A stretch of 64,000 nucleotides of DNA from Desulfosarcina widdelii (GTDB lineage Bacteria > Desulfobacterota > Desulfobacteria > Desulfobacterales > Desulfosarcinaceae), in NCBI RefSeq assembly GCF_009688965.1, contig NZ_AP021875.1, positions 3,224,001 through 3,288,000 of the forward strand, written 5' to 3'. Under the pieces are notes generated by a model, which saw only the letters and a program-made list of their open reading frames with translations, had not been told where the DNA came from and did not search any database. A program made the translations under genes and the position numbers. Each line of letters starts with the position of its first letter. Position 1 is the first letter of the stretch. Below are positions 46,471 through 53,929 of the stretch, in pieces.

Positions 46471-48147
46471 TTATTCATTGGCATACATGGCTGCCAGTTG
46501 CGGATTCTCCTCCCAGGGAGCCCGGATGTGCTTCCACACCTTGCTGTTGATCATCCGGTCGATTTCACAGTAGAAATTAATCGCCCCCTTATAAGCGGCG
46601 TAGGGTCCGCCCGAATCGTAGCTGTGCAGTTGTTTCATGGGCATACCATGCTTTTGCACCATGTATTTCTCCTTGATGCCCGCGCAGAAGATATCCGGTT
46701 TGTAAATCTCGATCATTTTCTCGGTTTCGTACTGGCTGATGTCGTCGATGGCGTAGGTAACGTTTTCCTCCATGTCGGCCATCATGCCGTCATAAGCCTT
46801 GAGTTCGATTCCGTTTCTTACACCGGCGGCCAGTTCGTCTTCGGGAATTCGCGGATTGTAGCGTTCAGGATCTTTTTTGACTTCAAGCTCTTCGATATTC
46901 CGGCTGTCGGCATCGACCTTGATCGTCGGCAGCACATTCCGCCCTTCGTAATCGTCACGATGGGCGAATTCGTAGCCGGCCGCGATGGTCTGCATGCCCA
47001 TTTCGTTGAACAGCTCCTGGTAGTGATGGGCGCGGGAGCCGCCGACAAACATCATGGCCAGCTTGCCCTCCAACCGGGACCGGACATCGGCCTGGGCTTT
47101 TTCTACGGCCACCATCTCTTCGGCGATGACCTCTTCCACCCGGTCGATGAGTTTTTGATCGCCGTAATACTGGGCGATTTTTCGCAGGGAAGCGGACGTC
47201 GCATTGGCGCCCAGAAAATTGATTTTCATCCAGGGAATGCCGTATTTTTCTTCCATCATGTCGGCCACATAATTGATGGAACGGTGGCACATGATCAGAT
47301 TCAGGTCGGCCGTGTGTGAATTTTGGAAATGGTCCACGCTGGAGTTGCCCGAGAAGGTGGAGATAATCTTGATGCCGCATTTTTCGAACAGTTCGTCGAT
47401 GATAAATTCATCCCCACCGATGTTGTATTCGCCCAGAAGGTTGACCTTGTATTCTCCTTCCTGGACCGTGTCGTCCTTGCCGATGACATGCTGGAACAGC
47501 CCGTTGTTGGCCACGTGATGGCCGGCAGACTGGCTGACTCCCTTGTATCCCTCGCAACTGAACCCGAAAATGGTGATTCCCAGTTTTTTCTGCATCTCCC
47601 GGGTAACAGCGTGGACATCGTCGCCAATCAGGCCCACCGGACAGGTTGAAAAAACGGAAATCATTTTGGGCTTGAACGTATCGTAGGCTTCCTGAATGGC
47701 CTGCCTGAGCTTTTTCTCGCCTCCAAAAACGATTTCCCGTTCCTGCATGTCGGTGGTAAAACAATAGGTCATGAAGTTGTCTCCGTCCGGCGTCGTGGAC
47801 GGATCCGTCTGGTTACGTCGTGTGAGCCAGGAGTAAAACCCGCATCCGACGGGACCATGGGTCAGATTGATGATGTCTCGCGTGGGTCCCATGACCACAC
47901 CCTTGCAGCCGGCGTAGCAGCATCCCCGCTGGGATATAATTCCGGGGATCGTTCTTACATTGGCTTGAATTTCCTCGTAGCTCTTTTCATCCTTTTTTTT
48001 GTTGACAACAAAATGCTTGGAGCGTTTGCGGGCCACCTTGGGGGGATATTTGGCCAGGATCTCGGTTTTCACCGATTCCGGATCGATTTCCCTCCAGGTT
48101 GCGGCATTTTCATCATATTCGTCTTTTTTATCGGGCATCGCCGTCAT
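46471..48147 (-). CDS. nifD: nitrogenase MoFe protein alpha subunit NifD
   Basis: 558 aa with the insertion typical of anaerobe/archaeal NifD (about residues 385-440, around KKDPERYNPRIPEDELAAG). P-cluster cysteines are in QRGCCYAGCKGVV, GPVGCGFYSWL and STCPVGLIGDD. The FeMo-co cysteine is in LNLIMCHRSINYV and the cofactor histidine in MKQLHSYDSGGPYAAYKG. The substrate-site region SCEGYKGVSQSAGHHVAN keeps the Gln and His equivalents of Azotobacter Q191 and H195. All key residues are present, so the enzyme should be active. AGGAG precedes the ATG. Confidence 0.97.
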   Translation of the reverse strand: MTAMPDKKDEYDENAATWREIDPESVKTEILAKYPPKVARKRSKHFVVNKKKDEKSYEEIQANVRTIPGIISQRGCCYAGCKGVVMGPTRDIINLTHGPVGCGFYSWLTRRNQTDPSTTPDGDNFMTYCFTTDMQEREIVFGGEKKLRQAIQEAYDTFKPKMISVFSTCPVGLIGDDVHAVTREMQKKLGITIFGFSCEGYKGVSQSAGHHVANNGLFQHVIGKDDTVQEGEYKVNLLGEYNIGGDEFIIDELFEKCGIKIISTFSGNSSVDHFQNSHTADLNLIMCHRSINYVADMMEEKYGIPWMKINFLGANATSASLRKIAQYYGDQKLIDRVEEVIAEEMVAVEKAQADVRSRLEGKLAMMFVGGSRAHHYQELFNEMGMQTIAAGYEFAHRDDYEGRNVLPTIKVDADSRNIEELEVKKDPERYNPRIPEDELAAGVRNGIELKAYDGMMADMEENVTYAIDDISQYETEKMIEIYKPDIFCAGIKEKYMVQKHGMPMKQLHSYDSGGPYAAYKGAINFYCEIDRMINSKVWKHIRAPWEENPQLAAMYANE

Positions 48148-48158
48148 GATCGCTTCTC

Positions 48159-48539
48159 CTATACATCGTCTAGTGTTGCATCGCCGTTTTCGCCGGTTCT
48201 TACACTGACTGAATCGATACTCGGCATCACGAAAATCTTGCCGTCACCGGATTTGCCGGTCCGGTTTACGGAGACGATTGTTTTGACCGCCTTCTTCACG
48301 GACTTGTCCGGTACGATCATCAGGATCGCACGCTTGGGGATCAAACGGCTCGATTGCCCCAACTGGGAGATCGCTTCCTCGAATCCTTTTTCCGCGCCCT
48401 GGAGCAGTTCCATATCCACGATCCCTTTCCCGCGGCCCAAACACTCCTTGGCGGTAATCGATGAAAATCCGGCATCGGCCAGCGCCTTTTTGGTCTGGTT
48501 CATTTTGTTCATTCGAATGACGGCGATAATCTCCTTCAT
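48159..48539 (-). CDS. nifI2: PII-like nitrogenase regulator NifI2
   Basis: 126-aa GlnB-family protein with the PII fold start MKEIIAVIRMNKMNQTKKAL, a divergent T-loop (KECLGRGKGIVDMELLQGAE) and KSVKKAVKTIVSVNRTGKSGDGKIFVMPSIDSV. In methanogens NifI1 and NifI2 together switch nitrogenase off by binding the MoFe protein when ammonium rises; the same is expected here. It overlaps the nifI1 stop codon by 4 bp (ATGA), so the two are translationally coupled. Confidence 0.94.
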   Translation of the reverse strand: MKEIIAVIRMNKMNQTKKALADAGFSSITAKECLGRGKGIVDMELLQGAEKGFEEAISQLGQSSRLIPKRAILMIVPDKSVKKAVKTIVSVNRTGKSGDGKIFVMPSIDSVSVRTGENGDATLDDV

Positions 48540-48892
48540 ATGGTCACCTCTTCGGTCGTTCCATCCTGATTTTGCTTGATGCCGGAGCTGATCGTATACG
48601 TTTCCTCGACCGGGCTGACAAAGATCTTGCCGTCGCCGTATGCACCTTTCTGTCCCGTTCGTGCCGCGCCGATAATGGTACGGATCACAAAATCCTTATC
48701 CTTGGCCTCAATTGCGGTCAGCAGCATTTCCTTAGGGATCTCGTCATAGGTAATTTCACCAATCTTTATACCGCGTTGTTTGCCGCGCCCCACAACCGAG
48801 AACTTGGTAACCCCTGGAAAACCGGCTTCCATCAAGGCGGCCAGTACATCGTCGACCTTTTCCGGACGAACAATCGATCGAATCATAATCAT
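48536..48892 (-). CDS. nifI1: PII-like nitrogenase regulator NifI1
   Basis: 118-aa GlnB-family protein, MIMIRSIVRPEKVDDVLAAL, with the NifI1-type T-loop (VVGRGKQRGIKIGEITYDEI) and ARTGQKGAYGDGKIFVSPVE. It is the partner of NifI2 in 2-oxoglutarate/ATP-sensing control of nitrogenase activity. AAAGGAG lies 9 nt before the ATG. It is 18 bp downstream of nifH, the position fixed in nif operons of methanogens, clostridia and sulfate reducers. Confidence 0.94.
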   Translation of the reverse strand: MIMIRSIVRPEKVDDVLAALMEAGFPGVTKFSVVGRGKQRGIKIGEITYDEIPKEMLLTAIEAKDKDFVIRTIIGAARTGQKGAYGDGKIFVSPVEETYTISSGIKQNQDGTTEEVTI

Positions 48893-48910
48893 TTTGGTTT
48901 TTCTCCTTTG

Positions 48911-49738
<828 letters not shown>

Positions 49739-49798
49739 TCAATTCCTTTGTTTACCGGGTCATTTAAACGGTAGTAGTGAAGGTTTGGTTTTTTATTG

Positions 49799-49814
49799 AG
49801 CAATGGCTATGCCA
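49799..49814 (-). promoter_or_regulatory. sigma-54 (-24/-12) promoter of the nif operon
   Basis: On the minus strand the sequence reads TGGCAT-N5-TTGCT, which fits the consensus TGGCAY-N5-TTGCW exactly. The -12 element lies 64 bp before the nifH start, giving a leader of about 50 nt. It fits the sigma-54 activator gene directly upstream. Confidence 0.9.
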
Positions 49815-49867
49815 CAGTCCCGCAATTCTACTTCTACAAATGCTAACCCACAGAATATACGTAAAAA

Positions 49868-49886
49868 AATAAGCTGATAGCTTATT
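49868..49886. promoter_or_regulatory. perfect 8-bp dyad upstream of nifH promoter
   Basis: AATAAGCT-GAT-AGCTTATT, a perfect inverted repeat with a 3-nt centre, about 55 bp upstream of the -24 element. No T-run that would make it a terminator for nifA on the minus strand. Possible protein-binding site; the protein is not known. Confidence 0.45.
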
Positions 49887-49910
49887 CTTGCGTCCATTCT
49901 TCTCGGACAA

Positions 49911-49965
49911 CATCTACATTGCCACCTACATTAGTGTAGATGCACACCCTACACGAATGTAGATG
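49911..49965. promoter_or_regulatory. cluster of TGTAG half-sites forming two CTACA-N4-TGTAG palindromes upstream of nifH
   Basis: Palindromes CTACATTAGTGTAG (49926-49939) and CTACACGAATGTAG (49949-49962) are centred 23 bp apart, about two helical turns. A further half-site CATCTACATT (49911-49920) lies beside them. They sit roughly 120-180 bp before the predicted transcription start, where sigma-54 activators bind. The classical NifA site TGT-N10-ACA is not found in this region. Confidence 0.65.
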
Positions 49966-49984
49966 TGTCGATGGATGCATAAAA

Positions 49985-50019
49985 ATATTTGGCCTGGCTT
50001 CTTTGATCGAAGCCAGGCC
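49985..50019 (-). terminator. terminator downstream of the nifA-like gene
   Basis: An 11-bp perfect stem, GGCCTGGCTTC (49991-50001) with GAAGCCAGGCC (50009-50019), 7-nt loop. Read on the minus strand it is followed by AAATATTTTTATG. It separates the activator gene from the nifH promoter region. Confidence 0.75.
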
Positions 50020-50068
50020 GTAAGCAAAAAGCAGGAAGGAGAATGGAGAAAATGTGAATTCGGAAGGG

Positions 50069-51640
50069 TTAATTGGAAAGATTTTTATATTGCAAATTTC
50101 TCTGCTTGTTTTCGCGAATAATTCGAGCCAGCTTGAATTTTTTTACCCGGTATCCCATTTGACGCAAGGTCAGGCCGATCTCACTGGCCGCTTTTTGCTG
50201 CACCCATCCATTGCGGGCCAGGGCCTCCAAAACGGTTTCTCTTTCCATCATTTCCAGTCTTGAGGTAGCCGGTTCCAAGGGAGTATCGTACGGATTACCG
50301 CTTTTGCGATTGAAGAGATATTCCGGCAGCATCTTGGTGTCGATTTGGCTGGAGTCGGCCATGATCGCCACCCTCTCCACGAGGTTTTCCAACTCGCGCA
50401 CATTGCCGGGCCAGTGGTAGGCGCTCATGATTTCCATGCATTCCGACGAGAAATAGAAATTCCGGCCATATTCGCGGGCGTTTTTGGTAATGAAATATTC
50501 CACTAGCAAGGGAAGATCGGCTTTGCGGTGGCGCAGCGGCGGAATCGAAATGGGGAATACGTTCAACCGATAAAACAGATCCGAGCGGAAGCGTCCCTCT
50601 TCCACCGCCTGATTGAGATCGACATTGGTCGCCGCGATGATGCGGACATCGACCTTGCGGGTCTGTGTGCTGCCCAACCGCTCGAACTCCCGCTCCTGCA
50701 AAAACCGCAGCAGTTTGGCCTGTACCGCCAGAGGCAGTTCGCCGATTTCGTCCAGAAACACCGTCCCGCTGTGCGCCTCTTCCAGGCGCCCGATCTTCAG
50801 TTGGGTGGCGCCGGTAAAGGCCCCTCTTTCGTGGCCGAAAAGCTCCGATTCGATGAGGTTGTCCGGGAGGGCGGCACAATTGACCTTGGCAAAAGGGTTT
50901 CTGCGCCGCTCGCTCAGTTCGTGGATAATGCGGGCCGTAAGCGTCTTGCCGGTCCCCGATTCGCCCAGCAGCAGCACCGAAGCCCTGCTTGGCGCCACTT
51001 TCTGGATCAGCTTGTTCAGGGTTTGCATGGCCGGGCTAACTCCTACGGCAAAAAAGTGATTGTATTTGGCCGACACTTCAGCACGCAGACTGCGATTTTC
51101 GGTGAGCAGATGTTCCTCGCGCTGGGCTACATGCTGATTGAGCTGGACGAACTGCGCCATCAGGGCTGCAACGATCGTGAGGAACCGGATGTCCTCCTTA
51201 AAGGCCACTTCCGGTCCGAAAAGCCGGTCCACGCTGAGAACGCCGACGGGTTCACTGTTGAGAAGGATGGGCACGCCGATAAACGCCAGGCTATTTTTCG
51301 TCAGGCTGCGCGCCTGGGTACGATTCAAAAACAGGGGCTCTTTTCCGATATCCGGAACCGCAAATGGCTGGGCGGTTTCGAAGATGGCCCCGGTGATCCC
51401 CTCGCCAGGCTGGTAAATCCCCCTTTTCTGTTCACAGGGATCCAGGCCGTGGGAAGCGATAATTTTTAGCATTCCGGTCCCTTTTTCCTTCAGGGTGACC
51501 GTTCCCCGCTCCATGGAGAGATTCTTCGAAAGAATCCCGAGAATCCCCGTCAGGGTCTGCTTCAACTGGAGAGCCTGACCGATCTTCTGGCTGATGGCGT
51601 AAAGTGTCGTTAACTCGAGTTCGAATATATGTTCTGGCAT
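50069..51640 (-). CDS. nifA: NifA-like sigma-54 activator of nitrogen fixation genes
   Basis: 523 aa from ATG 51640 (the frame is open to 51778, but the extra 46 residues do not look like a domain). An N-terminal GAF domain (about 10-165; YAISQKIGQALQLKQTLTGI) precedes the AAA+ domain: Walker A GESGTGKT, GAFTGA in HERGAFTGATQLK, Walker B SGTVFLDEIGELP, WPGNVRELENLVER. The C-terminal HTH (NGWVQQKAASEIGLTLRQMG) closely matches the NifA type. The linker before it has no Cys-X4-Cys pair, the mark of oxygen-sensitive NifA, so control may go through GAF-ligand or PII-type input. It lies directly upstream of the nif operon. Confidence 0.88.
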   Translation of the reverse strand: MPEHIFELELTTLYAISQKIGQALQLKQTLTGILGILSKNLSMERGTVTLKEKGTGMLKIIASHGLDPCEQKRGIYQPGEGITGAIFETAQPFAVPDIGKEPLFLNRTQARSLTKNSLAFIGVPILLNSEPVGVLSVDRLFGPEVAFKEDIRFLTIVAALMAQFVQLNQHVAQREEHLLTENRSLRAEVSAKYNHFFAVGVSPAMQTLNKLIQKVAPSRASVLLLGESGTGKTLTARIIHELSERRRNPFAKVNCAALPDNLIESELFGHERGAFTGATQLKIGRLEEAHSGTVFLDEIGELPLAVQAKLLRFLQEREFERLGSTQTRKVDVRIIAATNVDLNQAVEEGRFRSDLFYRLNVFPISIPPLRHRKADLPLLVEYFITKNAREYGRNFYFSSECMEIMSAYHWPGNVRELENLVERVAIMADSSQIDTKMLPEYLFNRKSGNPYDTPLEPATSRLEMMERETVLEALARNGWVQQKAASEIGLTLRQMGYRVKKFKLARIIRENKQRNLQYKNLSN

Positions 51641-51863
51641 GGATATCTGTTTTAAATGTTTCCTGGTGTCCGATAACACGCTATACTGACAAAACTTGCC
51701 ACGTTGCGGATTGGTAATGAATATCCCGCCACGCTCGTTTCCAATCTCTATATCGGTTGTCTTCAACAAACATGCCATGGCAGGAAACGGCTTGGAAAAT
51801 CGATAACCGCCTGGAAGAAAAAGTTTTAATGCCGATTGCGTCCGTTAGACAGCAACGATACAA

Positions 51864-51876
51864 ACAACATTGTTGT
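51864..51876. promoter_or_regulatory. ACAAC-ATT-GTTGT dyad upstream of nifA-like gene
   Basis: Perfect 5-bp inverted repeat with a 3-nt centre in the 200 bp before the activator gene. It is a possible operator. Short palindromes of this kind also arise by chance. Confidence 0.3.
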
Positions 51877-51894
51877 AACAAAAAGGATTAACGA

Positions 51895-51908
51895 CTACAA
51901 TGATGTAA
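51895..51908. promoter_or_regulatory. CTACA-N4-TGTAA palindrome upstream of nifA-like gene
   Basis: CTACAATGATGTAA matches the double palindrome upstream of nifH (CTACA-N4-TGTAG) in nine of ten defined positions. Its presence before the activator gene suggests one regulator for both units. Confidence 0.5.
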
Positions 51909-51936
51909 TTTTTTGGTTTAGTGGCGGGACATTCCA

Positions 51937-52377
51937 CCCCGAATCGTACAAAGGAGGGTATAATGAACAAATCCGATCCAAGCTGAAATCCATCGGCATC
52001 GAAAACGCGTTGGAGCAGTTGAATGTTAAAGCAGTGGAACTGGCTGTCGAGGCCGCCCGGAAAACCCGGGCCCTGGTGGCTGGCAACATCTGCAACACCT
52101 GGGAATACGACCCGTCCAATCTGCAAACCTCCGAAAATCGGGTAAGTCTGATTTTGCAGTAAAGGCCCGTGAGATGGGCATCAACTACATCGGGATTTGC
52201 TGCGGTGCCGGCCCCCACCATGTGCGCGCCATGGCCGAGGCACTGGGTCGCACGGTTCCGGCCAGCGAGTACTCCCCGGCCATCGATCTGCATCCCATTT
52301 TCGGGGATCAGAATTCTCAACGCAAAAGTTATGTGGAGTGTCTCTACGGGCCAAGGGGTGAAACGCCGCAGCAGTGA
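51937..52377 (+). pseudogene. decayed homocysteine S-methyltransferase gene
   Basis: Two fragments of a homocysteine/betaine-type S-methyltransferase remain in different frames. The first (to the stop at 52162) has YNEQIRSKLKSIGIENALEQ and ALVAGNICNTWEYDP from the N-terminal third of the family. The second (about 52157-52377) has AREMGINYIGICCGAGPHHV and RAMAEALGRTVPASEYSPAI from the C-terminal, zinc-binding Cys-Cys end. The middle, well over 100 residues, is missing and the two parts are frameshifted near 52157. The remnant is therefore not functional. Confidence 0.75.
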
Positions 52378-52672
52378 ATCTTACGTCAATCGCTCATCTG
52401 TTTCACCGTTCCCCCATGCTCCGCATGGAAGTACGCTTGGACGCTATCTGGCAAGTTACGGGATGCCACGCAGGAACATGGGAAACAGACAAACCGCCCC
52501 TCCCCCGAAAAAAAAGCGCGTCTGCCCGGGTCAACAAACCGACCATCCTAACGTCTTGTTAGCAGAACCCAGTGTTAAAATTTTGCGCACCGGAATACTC
52601 AAATATTGACAACCAGCGAAAAGAACATCAAATTTACGGACAAACGAAAAAACCAAGTTCAAGGGAAAACGC

Positions 52673-53542
52673 ATGCATTACGAAGGCAACATCATCCGTC
52701 CCCCCAGCGAAGCCAACAGTATCCTGCTGCAGGTCACCGTGGGCTGCTCGCGCAACAAATGCACCTTCTGCGGGGCCTACCAGGGGGAACGCTTCAGGAT
52801 CAAATCCGACGATATCATTATGGCGGACATCGCCTTTGCTGCCACCCACTGCCAGCGTCAGCGTAGAATTTTTCTATGCGACGGCGACGCGTTGATCATC
52901 CCCCAGAAACGGTTGCTCAAAATCCTGACCGAGATCCGCCGCCAGCTGCCCTGGGTGACCCGGGTGGGGGTGTACGCCAATGCCAAAAGCCTTAAAATGA
53001 AAAGCCTGGAAGAGTTGAAGGAACTGAGAGAAAACGGTATCGGCATCGCGTACATGGGGTTGGAGACCGGCGACGATGCCACCCTCAAGGCCATCAACAA
53101 GGGGGCTACCGCGCAGACGATGATCGACATGGGCAAAAAGGCTCGGGCCGCGGGCATCAAGCTCTCCATCACCGTGCTGCTGGGCTTGGCGGGAAGGCAG
53201 CGTTCCCAGATCCATGCGCGGGAGACCGGCCGGGTGCTGTCGGCCATCGATCCCGAATATGTGGGTGCACTCAGCCTGATGCTGATCCCCGGGACACCCA
53301 TGTACGATGACTACCAGGCCGGTCGCTTCGAACTCATCGAACCGGACGAGATGCTGGCCGAACTGCGCACCATGATCGCCGAAACCCACCAGACCCAGGG
53401 TCTGTTTCACGCCAATCACGCCTCCAACTATCTGCCCATTCGTGCGCGCATGCCCAAGGACAAGGAAGAGACCCTGGCGCTGATCGACGCTGCCCTGGCT
53501 GGCAAAGTACAACTTCGACCGGAATGGATGCGGGCGCTTTGA
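52673..53542 (+). CDS. radical SAM protein with CX4CX2C motif
   Basis: 289-aa radical SAM enzyme. The cluster motif is VGCSRNKCTFCGAY, with four residues between the first two cysteines instead of the usual three. Later elements are typical of the Elp3/B12-like class: FLCDGDALIIPQKRLLKIL, RENGIGIAYMGLETGDDATL, ISITVLLGLAG-type strand and LMLIPGTPMYDDYQAGRFEL. The substrate is unknown. AAGGG precedes the ATG. It stands alone between the S-methyltransferase remnant and a convergent dehydratase operon; the 295 bp before it contains no gene. Confidence 0.85.
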   Translation: MHYEGNIIRPPSEANSILLQVTVGCSRNKCTFCGAYQGERFRIKSDDIIMADIAFAATHCQRQRRIFLCDGDALIIPQKRLLKILTEIRRQLPWVTRVGVYANAKSLKMKSLEELKELRENGIGIAYMGLETGDDATLKAINKGATAQTMIDMGKKARAAGIKLSITVLLGLAGRQRSQIHARETGRVLSAIDPEYVGALSLMLIPGTPMYDDYQAGRFELIEPDEMLAELRTMIAETHQTQGLFHANHASNYLPIRARMPKDKEETLALIDAALAGKVQLRPEWMRAL

Positions 53543-53577
53543 TTGTCTGTGGAATCTTCCAATGACGATCGTCAATT

Positions 53578-53595
53578 ATCGGGCAATGGCCCGAT
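53578..53595. terminator. small hairpin between convergent genes
   Basis: ATCGGGC-AATG-GCCCGAT, a perfect 7-bp stem with a 4-nt loop, 36 bp after the radical SAM stop codon and before the convergent small gene's end. No strong T-run, so terminator function is uncertain. Confidence 0.35.
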
Positions 53596-53629
53596 TGTAT
53601 ATGACGGGCTAAAATTCTTTTTAACAGAA

Positions 53630-53929
53630 TCAGGGATGGCAGCGAAGGGGTTCGAACCGGGAGGTATAACCGGTCCGGATCCCCTCGACAAACAGAGTTG
53701 CGTCTGCCGGCCTGCGAATGGTCACGCAGCGGTCTAAAGGCAGGTTTTCCATACTTGCGCAGGCCGTCGGGCAGCCGTGGATCATCAAAATCCAGTCGGC
53801 AGGCCCGATGCCATCGTCGAACGTGCAATGATCATTCAGGGCTTGCTTGATTTCAGCCACGAGGTCGGTTCGATCATAGTCCGGATTGCAGCCGCCGCAA
53901 TAGCGGATATCAATCCTGATTTTTTCCAT
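53630..53929 (-). CDS. small conserved-type protein with CGGC motif
   Basis: 99-aa protein starting MEKIRIDIRYCGGCNPDYDR. Besides the CGGC pair it has cysteines in LNDHCTFDD, HGCPTACASM and LDRCVTIRR, enough to bind a metal or Fe-S cluster. The start overlaps the 3' end of the dehydratase gene by 20 bp, so the two are translated together. I recognise the CGGCNPxYDR pattern as recurrent in anaerobes but cannot give a function. Accessory or electron-transfer roles for the dehydratase are only guesses. Confidence 0.75.
   Translation of the reverse strand: MEKIRIDIRYCGGCNPDYDRTDLVAEIKQALNDHCTFDDGIGPADWILMIHGCPTACASMENLPLDRCVTIRRPADATLFVEGIRTGYTSRFEPLRCHP

Noticed and set aside
45077..48147. Alternative (V or Fe-only) nitrogenase
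   Set aside because: No delta-subunit gene lies between the alpha and beta genes, and NifE, NifN and NifV with Mo-type NifD motifs are present.
49815..50068. Classical NifA upstream activating sequence TGT-N10-ACA
   Set aside because: Every TGT in the region was checked for ACA ten bases later and none fits.
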